In this document: piece by piece, positions 6,544 through 12,184 of the stretch | How positions within the stretch are numbered: the first letter of the stretch is position 1 | Layout of the letters: every line of letters starts with the position of its first letter | Assembly (NCBI GenBank): GCA_017861495.1 | Contig: JAGFXW010000150.1 | Span: 1 to 12,184 of the forward strand | Length of the DNA: 12,184 nucleotides | From: Bacillota bacterium | GTDB lineage: Bacteria; Bacillota_C; Negativicutes; CTSoil-072 | Direction of reading: 5' to 3' | Position numbers and translations under genes: made by a program | The notes under the pieces: model-generated | Told to the model about the DNA's origin: nothing | The model's input: only the letters and a program-made list of their open reading frames with translations | The model's database searches: none

Positions 6544-6609
6544 CAAGGATTATTCAATGACGTGCTGAATGAGGGTACGCGATCTATACAAATAGTAGCT
6601 ATCCACAAA

Positions 6610-6649
6610 AAAACCTGGTAGTCCGTTTTCAAACGGACTACCAGGTTTT
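6610..6649. terminator. Bidirectional terminator
   Basis: AAAACCTGGTAGTCCGTTT (6610-6628) is exactly complementary to 6631-6649. It is followed by TTTTCCTTT on the plus strand and by a U-run on the minus strand. It ends both the dehydrogenase locus and the convergent MFS gene. Confidence 0.92.
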
Positions 6650-6690
6650 CCTTTGCTAATACCGAAACCTCAATGCCATTCTTTGATTAT

Positions 6691-7866
6691 TCATTTTTCG
6701 CTTGACTGATTTTTCTTTGCCGCGAGTTTATACAACCAGGCCGATAAGAAGATCAGTACCGCGGAGATGATATACATAGAACTGTAACCGATGTAGGCAG
6801 CCAAAATGCCAAGCAGGAGCGAACCTAAAACCATGCCGATATCATAAAAACAAAAAAAGGTTGAAGTTCCCAGTCCTCTCTTGTGAAGTGGCGAATATTG
6901 CACGGCCAATGTTTGGTAACTGGAAAACAGCGAACCGACGCCTAAACCAATAACAGCTGCAGCCGCTAGAAACAACGCTGTTGTATGCGCCTGGCTGAGT
7001 AATAGTAAACCAATTACAAGCAGGCTGCAGGCAGGATAAATGATGACTCCCGCTCCCTTTCGATCAAAGATCCTGCCGACAAAGGGCCGCGAAAGCAATA
7101 TTGTGCCCGAATAGACAACAAAAAAATAACGTGCTGCAGATGCCAGGCCATTTTCTTGCGCATAAACGGAAAAAAACGTTGCTACACCGCTCCAGGCAAA
7201 AGCGACACAGCATCCAGCCAGGCTAATTACCATGGCATCCGGTTCAAAAAAACGCTGCCAGCTAAACCGTGCCAGATTGGTTTCGGTTGTTTTCTTCACC
7301 GTTTTTGCGGGCTGTACCAGAATGCCGACCAGCAATGATAAGACCGCCAAAAAAATACAGAAACCGAACAGTACGGAAAAGTTGGAGTTCGCAGTAAGGG
7401 TCAGTCCGATAAATGGGCCAATAGCCATTCCGAGAGTCATAAACAGGCTATAGTAACTCACTCCTTCTCCCTTACGTTGATCAGGAATAGCTTCAACAGC
7501 CATTGTCGCGGTAGCCGTATTTGAAATACCAAAAGAAATACCATGAAAAAAACGCAAAACAAGAAGTAAAAAAATATTGCTTGCAAGTGGGTAAATAAGT
7601 GCTACGATCATAAATAAAGCCAAGGAAAATAACAATACTTTTCTTTTATCGTAATCATCGATTAGTTTTCCGGCTATCGGTCTGAAGAGAACCACACTCA
7701 ACAAAAAAGCAGACATAATTAAACCCGTCGCCTCTTCGCCACCATGTAACTGTTTCGTAACAAAGAGCGGCAAGGTAGCCACTAAAATATAAAATATCAT
7801 AAATTGCAAAAGATTGCTGAGGCATACCATAATAAAATTCCTTGTCCATAGGGTCGTATTTCCCAT
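6691..7866 (-). CDS. MFS transporter, drug-efflux-like
   Basis: An inner-membrane secondary transporter of the major facilitator superfamily, about 391 residues with twelve predicted hydrophobic segments. MFS loop signatures are present: FRPIAGKLIDDYDKRKVL after helix 2 (motif A form) and LSRPFVGRIFDRKG at the same place in the second half. A charged central loop near residues 180-200 divides the halves. The substrate is unknown; overall it resembles Bacillus efflux proteins of the YwoG/YfkF kind. The start is uncertain. The ATG at 7864-7866 gives a typical short N-terminus, with AAGGGAG about 13 bases upstream. An in-frame GTG at 7876-7878 lies almost on top of that site. It is convergent with the dehydrogenase and divergent from the second MFS gene. 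Confidence 0.88.
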   Translation of the reverse strand: MGNTTLWTRNFIMVCLSNLLQFMIFYILVATLPLFVTKQLHGGEEATGLIMSAFLLSVVLFRPIAGKLIDDYDKRKVLLFSLALFMIVALIYPLASNIFLLLVLRFFHGISFGISNTATATMAVEAIPDQRKGEGVSYYSLFMTLGMAIGPFIGLTLTANSNFSVLFGFCIFLAVLSLLVGILVQPAKTVKKTTETNLARFSWQRFFEPDAMVISLAGCCVAFAWSGVATFFSVYAQENGLASAARYFFVVYSGTILLSRPFVGRIFDRKGAGVIIYPACSLLVIGLLLLSQAHTTALFLAAAAVIGLGVGSLFSSYQTLAVQYSPLHKRGLGTSTFFCFYDIGMVLGSLLLGILAAYIGYSSMYIISAVLIFLSAWLYKLAAKKNQSSEK

Positions 7867-7996
7867 TTTCCCAAGCACGCTCCCTTGTTGCAGTAGAATA
7901 TTTTACGATTCTGGTTTTTAGTTTAATCTGAGGCAAATGAGTAGAATTTATTTTTTATTTTCCCTATAATAAAATAGTTAATTTGTACAGGTTGGC

Positions 7997-8023
7997 TTGA
8001 ATAGTCTATTGTTACTATATAAT
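7997..8023 (+). promoter_or_regulatory. Possible promoter of the second MFS gene
   Basis: TATAAT at 8018-8023 with TTGAAT at 7997-8002 and a short 15-base spacer; a second TATAAT lies at 7965-7970 without a good -35. ATAGT and ACTAT (8001-8005 and 8014-8018) form a weak dyad across the promoter. The 211-base divergent region is AT-rich. No clear minus-strand promoter for the other transporter could be picked. Confidence 0.35.
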
Positions 8024-8089
8024 AAAATGCAAGAAATAACATCTGCTAATCTTTGTTTTTTTTCTTACTCATGCGAAAGGAGTTTTAAT

Positions 8090-9277
8090 ATGAGAAAATC
8101 GCCGATACAATATTCTAAAATCGGTATACTTTCCTTAGCCCATATGTTCAATGATATGTACAGCAATTATCTTCCACAGATGCTTCCGTTTTTGGTGGTA
8201 TTGCATCCGGAATTTACGGTAACTCGCGCAGCGATCCTGGTTTCTGCTTTTACGATTTCGTCTTCATTAGTGCAGCCGCTTTTTGGTTACTTTTTAGATC
8301 GCCAGGGTAAACGTTGGCTTGTTCATGTGGGGACCTTATGGATGGCTGGAATGCTTAGCGTCACGGGCTTGGTACAAAATTATTGGCTGCTGGTTGTTCT
8401 TTCCGGGTTGGCTGGCCTTGGCACGGCCGCTTTTCATCCGCAAGCATCTACTATGATCAACGTCTTAAGTGGCGAGCGAAAGGCAGTACTATTGTCTGCG
8501 TTCGTTGCTTTTGGAAACTTTGGTTTTGCATTAGGACCGCTTCTTTTGGTACCGTTATTCCAAACTTATGGCCTGCAAGCAACCGTTGTCACGATTATTC
8601 CCGGGATTTTTGTGGCTGTATTACTGCTCTTTTTTGCGCCGCGAAACAATGTTTTAAACGGATCGAATCCATCGTTCGCTGCGGTCTGTAACTCGCTAAA
8701 ATCTGCACAACGGGAACTGTTGATGATTATTGGCGTAATCGCTATTCGGTCTTTAGCTTATACGGCACTATTGACTACCTTGCCATTATATTTTAAAGAA
8801 CAAAACTTATCCAATATTGCCGCCAGTCACATGGTGACACTGATGCTTTTTGCCGGAGCGATTGGTGGCATAACGGGTGGCTTCCTATCTGACCGGTATG
8901 GGCGAAAAGAACTGACGGTAAGTTCACTCCTGCTGTCTACGCCATTATTTCTAGCTTTTTATTATACGCAGGGAATCGTAAGTACTCTTTTCTTGGCATT
9001 AGGCGGAGCGGCCCTTTTGGCTAGCTTTTCCGTTACCGTTGTTGCGGCTCAAGAAGCAATTCCTGATAATAAAGCCTTGGCGTCTGGTTTGACTATGGGG
9101 TTTGCCGGAGGAATTGGCGGTCTTGCGGTCATTTCAATTGGCCGCATTGGAGATATATGGGGTCTTTCTTCCGCTGTTTATGTTATTTTTCTTTTGCCTC
9201 TTCTTGCAGGAATGATCGGTTTGTTTATGAAAAAACGTCCGGCAGCCCGTTCACAGAGATTAATGAATCATGCATAA
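8090..9277 (+). CDS. MFS transporter, fosmidomycin-resistance (Fsr) type
   Basis: A 395-residue inner-membrane transporter. The N-terminal AHMFNDMYSNYLPQMLPFLV and the GLGTAAFHPQAST motif after helix 4 are characteristic of the Fsr family, whose E. coli member exports fosmidomycin. The MFS loop GYFLDRQGKRW follows helix 2, and GGFLSDRYGRKEL recurs in the second half. Twelve hydrophobic segments are evident, and the C-terminus is short and basic. The ATG at 8090 is chosen because AAAGGAG lies 7 bases upstream; an in-frame ATG at 7997 would add 31 residues that do not resemble the family and overlaps the promoter. The true substrate is not known, since many Fsr-like proteins have no known drug role. 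No terminator follows, so the FmdB gene may be co-transcribed. Confidence 0.92.
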   Translation: MRKSPIQYSKIGILSLAHMFNDMYSNYLPQMLPFLVVLHPEFTVTRAAILVSAFTISSSLVQPLFGYFLDRQGKRWLVHVGTLWMAGMLSVTGLVQNYWLLVVLSGLAGLGTAAFHPQASTMINVLSGERKAVLLSAFVAFGNFGFALGPLLLVPLFQTYGLQATVVTIIPGIFVAVLLLFFAPRNNVLNGSNPSFAAVCNSLKSAQRELLMIIGVIAIRSLAYTALLTTLPLYFKEQNLSNIAASHMVTLMLFAGAIGGITGGFLSDRYGRKELTVSSLLLSTPLFLAFYYTQGIVSTLFLALGGAALLASFSVTVVAAQEAIPDNKALASGLTMGFAGGIGGLAVISIGRIGDIWGLSSAVYVIFLLPLLAGMIGLFMKKRPAARSQRLMNHA

Positions 9278-9382
9278 ATGGTTCTACAACGGCAAATAGT
9301 AACACATAGTCGATTGGTTTTGATTAGTAAATAATGGATAATTTGATGATTGACGATACTAACATTTAAGGAGGAGTTTTCA

Positions 9383-9610
9383 ATGCCAATTTATGAGTAT
9401 TCGTGTAAGAAATGCGGGAAAACAGTAGAGTTATTACAAAAAAGTGGCACGGAAAATGCCGGTACAAACTGCCCTGTGTGTGGTGAAGATGCTTTAGTAA
9501 AAGTCCTGTCTGTAATGGCGCCATCCCATATGGCTAAGCGGTCAGGACATGGATGCAGCATGCCTAATAATGTAGGTTCTTGTGGCGGATGCTGCGGCGG
9601 ATGTCATTAA
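9383..9610 (+). CDS. FmdB-type zinc-ribbon protein
   Basis: A 75-residue protein of the FmdB/CxxC_CxxC_SSSS family. The N-terminal MPIYEYSCKKCG is the family signature. C8/C11 and C30/C33 form two CxxC knuckles that should bind one zinc ion. The C-terminal 20 residues are Gly/Cys-rich (CGGCCGGCH) and include C58, C67, C70, C71 and C74, which suggests a second metal or redox site. The family was named from the amide/formamide-utilisation operon but has no agreed function. The ATG is supported by AAGGAGG 8 bases upstream, which excludes the in-frame upstream ATG at 9350. It is followed by its own terminator. Confidence 0.92.
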   Translation: MPIYEYSCKKCGKTVELLQKSGTENAGTNCPVCGEDALVKVLSVMAPSHMAKRSGHGCSMPNNVGSCGGCCGGCH

Positions 9611-9643
9611 TAATTTGAATATAGTTGAATTATGTTAAGTCAG

Positions 9644-9690
9644 CAAAAATCCTGAGAGTCTTGAAAAGATCTTCCGGATTTTTGTTTTAG
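9644..9690 (+). terminator. Rho-independent terminator after the FmdB gene
   Basis: CAAAAATCC (9644-9652) pairs with GGATTTTTG (9676-9684). The interior can extend the stem through GTCTT/AAGAT, and the hairpin runs into a T-rich tail. It lies 34 bases after the stop. Confidence 0.8.
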
Positions 9691-9711
9691 ATTTGATTTT
9701 ATGATCAAGAG

Positions 9712-9743
9712 CCGCTAGAGCGGTGCAAGCCTAGCTAGTGGCT
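9712..9743. promoter_or_regulatory. Two short dyads upstream of the flavoprotein gene
   Basis: CCGCT-AG-AGCGG (9712-9723) and AGCC-N8-GGCT with an internal CTAGCTAG (9728-9743) lie 39-70 bases before the start codon. They could be an operator pair or a leader hairpin. No convincing -10 box accompanies the TTGATT at 9693-9698. Confidence 0.3.
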
Positions 9744-9781
9744 AAGTAGTGCTGAACAATAATGAAACGGGAGGTATTGTG

Positions 9782-10411
9782 ATGAAAGTTGTTGCGTTCA
9801 ACGGAAGTCCTAAAAAGGAAGGTAATACGTATCATGCTATAAAAATGGTCGCGGCAGAACTCGAAAAAGAAGGAATAGAAGTTGAAATTGTACATGTAGG
9901 CGACAAAGCAATTAGAGGCTGCCTTGCTTGCAATGTCTGTACAGAAAAGGGCGATGAGAAGTGTATCATTGCGAATGATGCGGTGAACGAGTGGATCGAG
10001 AAAATGAAAATGGCAGACGGCATTATATTGGGTTCCCCTGTGCATTATTCGGCGATTGCCGGAACCATGAAGTCCTTTTTGGATCGGGCATTTTATGTTG
10101 CCAATAAAGGGTTGTTTCGGCACAAGGTCGGGGCGGCGGTTGTCGCTGTCCGGAGATCCGGTGGTGTGGCTACATTCAATCAATTGAATAACTATATCAA
10201 TTATGCAGAAATGTTGATGCCGACTACAAATTATTGGAATGTTATCCATGGAACTGCGCCGGGTGAGGCGTTGCAAGATGAAGAAGGCAAGCAAATCATG
10301 CGGGTTCTTGGGAAAAATATGGCATGGCTGATGAAACTGGTTCAAGCGGGAAAACAAACCGTAGCCGAACCAGAGAAAGAAAATAAAATAATGACGAACT
10401 TTATTCGTTAA
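9782..10411 (+). CDS. Iron-sulfur flavoprotein / NAD(P)H-dependent FMN reductase family
   Basis: A 209-residue flavodoxin-fold protein. The FMN phosphate loop NGSPKKEGNT (7-16) opens the fold. ILGSPVHYSAIAGTMKSFLDR (about 82-102) is the second flavin-contacting motif. Between them, GCLACNVCTEKGDEKC places C47, C50, C53 and C61 as CX2CX2CX7C, matching the compact 4Fe-4S motif of the iron-sulfur flavoprotein (Isf) family. It is therefore probably a cytoplasmic electron-transfer or reductase protein of anaerobes, with possible roles in O2 or peroxide reduction known for archaeal Isf. The physiological partner cannot be seen. The ATG is chosen for GGGAGG 7 bases upstream, over the in-frame ATG at 9749. 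It is convergent with the LCP gene. Confidence 0.9.
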   Translation: MKVVAFNGSPKKEGNTYHAIKMVAAELEKEGIEVEIVHVGDKAIRGCLACNVCTEKGDEKCIIANDAVNEWIEKMKMADGIILGSPVHYSAIAGTMKSFLDRAFYVANKGLFRHKVGAAVVAVRRSGGVATFNQLNNYINYAEMLMPTTNYWNVIHGTAPGEALQDEEGKQIMRVLGKNMAWLMKLVQAGKQTVAEPEKENKIMTNFIR

Positions 10412-10425
10412 GAATATAAGTGAGC

Positions 10426-10532
10426 CTTAGGTTCGGAGGGGGTTATTGTCCCCGCCGAACCCTTAGAGCGAACTTAGTTCGAGTTTTATAGCCTGTTGAT
10501 CCCCGACCTAAGAGGGCGGGGTCTTACAGGCT
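10426..10532. other. Hairpin cluster between convergent genes, possible structured RNA
   Basis: Three consecutive hairpins. First, GGTTCGG-A-GGGG (10430-10441) pairs with CCCC-G-CCGAACC (10450-10461). Second, CGAAC-TTA-GTTCG (10469-10481) is followed by AGTTTTAT. Third, a nested stem has AGCCTGT/ACAGGCT (10490-10496 with 10526-10532) outside, and CCCCG-A-CCT with AGG-G-CGGGG (10501-10521) inside. CTTAGGT (10426-10432) could instead pair with ACCTAAG (10506-10512). Related strings TTAGGTTC, GAACCCTTAG and GAACTTAG recur. No ORF explains it. It could be the 3' UTR of the flavoprotein mRNA, a small RNA, or a non-autonomous palindromic element. Confidence 0.6.
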
Positions 10533-10588
10533 GTTAACGAGATAAATTAGGTTCTGCTATTCGCAGAAGCAAAATAGGTTATCGAGAG

Positions 10589-10627
10589 AAAATGGACTTG
10601 AGGATTTTCCCCAAGCCCATTTTTTTT
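10589..10627. terminator. Terminator between the flavoprotein and LCP genes
   Basis: AAATGG-A-CTTG-A-GG (10590-10603) pairs with CC-C-CAAG-C-CCATTT (10609-10622) around ATTTT, followed by eight T (10620-10627) on the plus strand. The T-run overlaps the stop codon of the minus-strand LCP gene. The hairpin can also serve that strand. Confidence 0.85.
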
Positions 10628-11828
10628 ACGGAGTTTTTCCTTTGGTTGTATCGGAAGTAGTTGATGCGGATCCGGTACTGTGGCTGGCCGGTTCTTTCTG
10701 ATTCGATCCGGTTGCTGGAGTCGTGTTATCAACTTTTGTTTTTGGCGGATCCAACTTTTGGTCAGTTGCTGTGTTAGCAAGTGGCGTTGCAGGTTTTTTT
10801 TCTGTGGCTGCAGTTTTAGGTCCGGAAGGAGAAGTAGTCAAGATTTTTCGTTCCTTGGGTACGGATTGTGTGTATTCATCTGCTAAGAGTTCGGCTGCAT
10901 GGCGATATTTTTCGTCGATTGTAATTCCTTGCAGTTGCGCAATTTTCTGCCTCAATTGCTTGATGTCCGGAAGCCAATAGCTGATATCCCGTATCCAGGC
11001 CGGTGTACCTGTTACCCATTCGGCACCCAGTCCGGCTTTAGCAGCGTCATTGATCACGGGAATCAATTTCACCATTTCGTAGGTTGGCATGTCTGTTTTT
11101 ACTGCTTTGGAGAATTGTTTGACGATATCCGGCAAGCGAGTAATCAACTGCGGTTTTGTAAATTCATGCAGCACGGCTTTTAGAAATTTTTGCTGCCGTT
11201 GCACGCGGCCGATATCCCCTTCTTCATCCCGAAAGCGCACGTATTGGATCGCTGTTTTGCCATCCATTTTTTGAACGCCGGGCTTTATGTCAATGTACAA
11301 TCCACCGTTGTCATCGTAAGGATCCGAATATTTCATCCGTTTGTCGACATCGATCGTAACGCCGCCAATGGCATCGATCATCCGGACAAACCCGGAAAAA
11401 TTAATGACGACTGTATAATTGATTGGAATTCCCAGCAAATCCTCGATTGCTGTTTTGGAGAGTTTGGTTCCGCCGAATGCATAGGCATGGTTTATTTTAT
11501 CCCAACTATGGCCGGGGATCTTCAACCGCGTATCCCGGGGAATAGAAAGTATGGTTGCCTTTTTGGCATCCGTATCAACGGTAACGACGATGGAAGTATC
11601 GGAGCGTCCCACATCATCGTCCCGCTCATCTACACCCAAGACCAAAATGTTAATTTTCCCTTTTCCCGGAGTGGCAAGGCCTGCTCTGGGTTGATCGTTC
11701 CCGGGAAAAAATGCGTAGGTAATTCCGGCAATCAAACAAAAGAAAATTAGTAATGCTGTAAACGCCCGCCCTTTTCTTAACCGTCGGGGAACTTTTTTAA
11801 CTGGACGAGCGGTATTTAAATCGTGCAT
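10626..11828 (-). CDS. LytR-CpsA-Psr (LCP) family cell-wall ligase
   Basis: A 400-residue membrane-anchored protein of the LCP family, which transfers undecaprenyl-linked glycopolymers onto peptidoglycan outside the membrane. A basic cytoplasmic stretch is followed by one transmembrane helix (about 23-41). The LCP domain spans about 58-235: INILVLGVDERDDDVGRSDT with R75 and D77, SIPRDTRL with R97 and D98, KINHAYAFGG, and the arginine-rich RFRDEEGDIGRVQRQQ. All conserved Arg/Asp positions expected for pyrophosphate and metal binding are present. The last 75 or so residues are Thr/Pro/Ser/Lys-rich and probably disordered wall-spanning sequence. Two ATGs are adjacent at the start; the second (11826-11828) is better spaced from GGGTGG, and the first (11829-11831) would add one Met. 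Confidence 0.93.
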   Translation of the reverse strand: MHDLNTARPVKKVPRRLRKGRAFTALLIFFCLIAGITYAFFPGNDQPRAGLATPGKGKINILVLGVDERDDDVGRSDTSIVVTVDTDAKKATILSIPRDTRLKIPGHSWDKINHAYAFGGTKLSKTAIEDLLGIPINYTVVINFSGFVRMIDAIGGVTIDVDKRMKYSDPYDDNGGLYIDIKPGVQKMDGKTAIQYVRFRDEEGDIGRVQRQQKFLKAVLHEFTKPQLITRLPDIVKQFSKAVKTDMPTYEMVKLIPVINDAAKAGLGAEWVTGTPAWIRDISYWLPDIKQLRQKIAQLQGITIDEKYRHAAELLADEYTQSVPKERKILTTSPSGPKTAATEKKPATPLANTATDQKLDPPKTKVDNTTPATGSNQKEPASHSTGSASTTSDTTKGKTP

Positions 11829-11879
11829 CATATTACCACCCTGTTTTAATGTTTAATGACCAATATTCATATAATTTCA

Positions 11880-11908
11880 AGAGTAGTACGGATAGTTGTG
11901 CTTGTCAA
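11880..11908 (-). promoter_or_regulatory. Possible LCP gene promoter
   Basis: On the minus strand, a perfect TTGACA (11903-11908) is followed after 17 bases by TACTCT (11880-11885), a weak -10. The start would be about 45 bases ahead of the ATG. Between here and 11988 no gene or other signal was found. Confidence 0.4.
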
Positions 11909-11988
11909 GACGCATTTCCATCCATCAGGCGGCAGCAACACCGTCTGCAGGTAAGTTATATCGCCGTACATCCATGACAGCAATTATT

Positions 11989-12017
11989 TTGTACTCCTTG
12001 TGCATCTGTGGTAAAAT
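11989..12017 (+). promoter_or_regulatory. Rightward promoter of a short transcript
   Basis: TTGTAC (11989-11994), a 17-base spacer and TAAAAT (12012-12017) form a good sigma-A-type promoter. Transcription would start near 12024, divergent from the LCP gene. Confidence 0.55.
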
Positions 12018-12023
12018 ATATAG

Positions 12024-12090
12024 TAAGATATTTTTGCCTGACACACAAAACGGAAGCGGCTATTTGCCTAGTGGTGCAAATAGCATTTTT
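12024..12090 (+). ncRNA. Candidate short RNA or attenuated leader
   Basis: Between the promoter above and a terminator-like hairpin there are only about 65 bases and no ribosome site. The stretch could be a small RNA, or the leader of something beyond the window controlled by attenuation. No known riboswitch consensus is recognised. Confidence 0.35.
12059..12090 (+). terminator. Terminator-like hairpin
   Basis: GCTATTTGC (12059-12067) is perfectly complementary to GCAAATAGC (12076-12084) around an 8-base loop, followed by ATTTTTG. The stem is AT-rich, so efficiency is uncertain. Confidence 0.65.
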
Positions 12091-12102
12091 GCGTAAGCAG
12101 AA

Positions 12103-12184
12103 AACCACATGCTAGGCATGTGGTTCCGAAAAGCTTATAGCTATAAGTAGAATAAGAAAGCCTCCTTTGTTAGAATTAATGCAG
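12103..12184 (+). mobile_element. Probable left end of an IS200/IS605-type element (runs off window)
   Basis: AACCACATGC (12103-12112) and GCATGTGGTT (12116-12125) form a 10-bp hairpin with loop TAG, as at the left end of many Firmicute IS200 elements. A perfect 14-base palindrome follows (CTTATAGCTATAAG, 12134-12147). AAGCCTCCTTTG (12158-12169) looks like an anti-Shine-Dalgarno strand able to pair with a CAAAGGAGG site in front of tnpA, as in the translational control known for IS200. The transposase itself would begin after base 12184 and is not seen. Confidence 0.5.

Noticed and set aside
7997..8089. N-terminal extension of the Fsr-type transporter from the ATG at 7997
   Set aside because: It has no ribosome site, contains the likely -10 box, and the ATG at 8090 has AAAGGAG at proper spacing and a family-typical N-terminus.
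9731..10357. Long minus-strand open frame opposite the flavoprotein gene
   Set aside because: The plus-strand frame has complete flavodoxin and Fe-S motifs; the minus-strand frame is an antisense shadow.
11190..11750. Long plus-strand open frame opposite the LCP gene
   Set aside because: It is a shadow of the clearly homologous minus-strand gene, with no ribosome site or recognisable domain.
12037..12045. CCTGACACA resembling the tail of the RAYT-associated repeat
   Set aside because: Only nine bases match, with no core and no opposite end. Chance is sufficient.
12155..12170. AAAGGAGG on the minus strand at the window's right end as a ribosome site
   Set aside because: No start codon follows at a usable distance on that strand. 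The plus-strand reading as an anti-Shine-Dalgarno strand fits better.

Overview
The window looks like chromosomal DNA from a Firmicute, most likely a diderm, spore-former-related Negativicute (Sporomusaceae-like). The hints are strong AGGAGG ribosome sites, moderate GC, an exported metallo-hydrolase, DUF169 and FmdB proteins, a butyryl-CoA-dehydrogenase-like gene and an LCP cell-wall enzyme. The taxonomic placement is inference from gene content only. No rRNA, tRNA or CRISPR array was seen.

Left part (1-3560): a YigZ/IMPACT-family gene (minus), a REP-associated tyrosine transposase (RAYT, plus), a DUF169 gene and a secreted metallo-beta-lactamase-fold hydrolase. Four copies of a short palindrome-ended repeat (GTGTC...GACAC around a C-run/G-run core) punctuate this part at 1-23, 774-800, 1614-1651 and 3515-3554. 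Two of them, inverted, bracket the RAYT gene, and a matching inverted pair brackets yigZ. The two right-hand copies carry a partial duplication of their own tail. Some repeat ends supply -35-like sequences.

Middle (3560-6650): an orphan panB with a promoter abutting a repeat and a possible 14-codon leader ORF; a strong bidirectional terminator; then a TetR-family regulator transcribed divergently from an acyl-CoA dehydrogenase. The dehydrogenase is broken: a frameshift coincides with loss of about 14-15 codons, consistent with deletion between short similar sequences. A TAGAC-N5-GTCTA dyad sits in the dehydrogenase promoter, and the tetR promoter is placed so that its mRNA should be leaderless.

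Right part (6650-12184): two divergent MFS transporters (the second of the fosmidomycin-resistance type), a small FmdB-type zinc-ribbon protein, an iron-sulfur-flavoprotein-type NAD(P)H:FMN reductase, a dense hairpin region between convergent genes, and a LytR-CpsA-Psr protein (minus). The last 200 bases hold a promoter followed within about 70 bases by a terminator-like hairpin (possible short RNA), then what looks like the left end of an IS200-type element whose transposase would lie just beyond the window.

The genes do not form one pathway. The region reads as a row of short, independently transcribed units with mobile palindromes inserted between them. The most unusual signals are the RAYT/repeat family, the deleted dehydrogenase still under an apparently intact TetR switch, and the hairpin cluster at 10426-10532.
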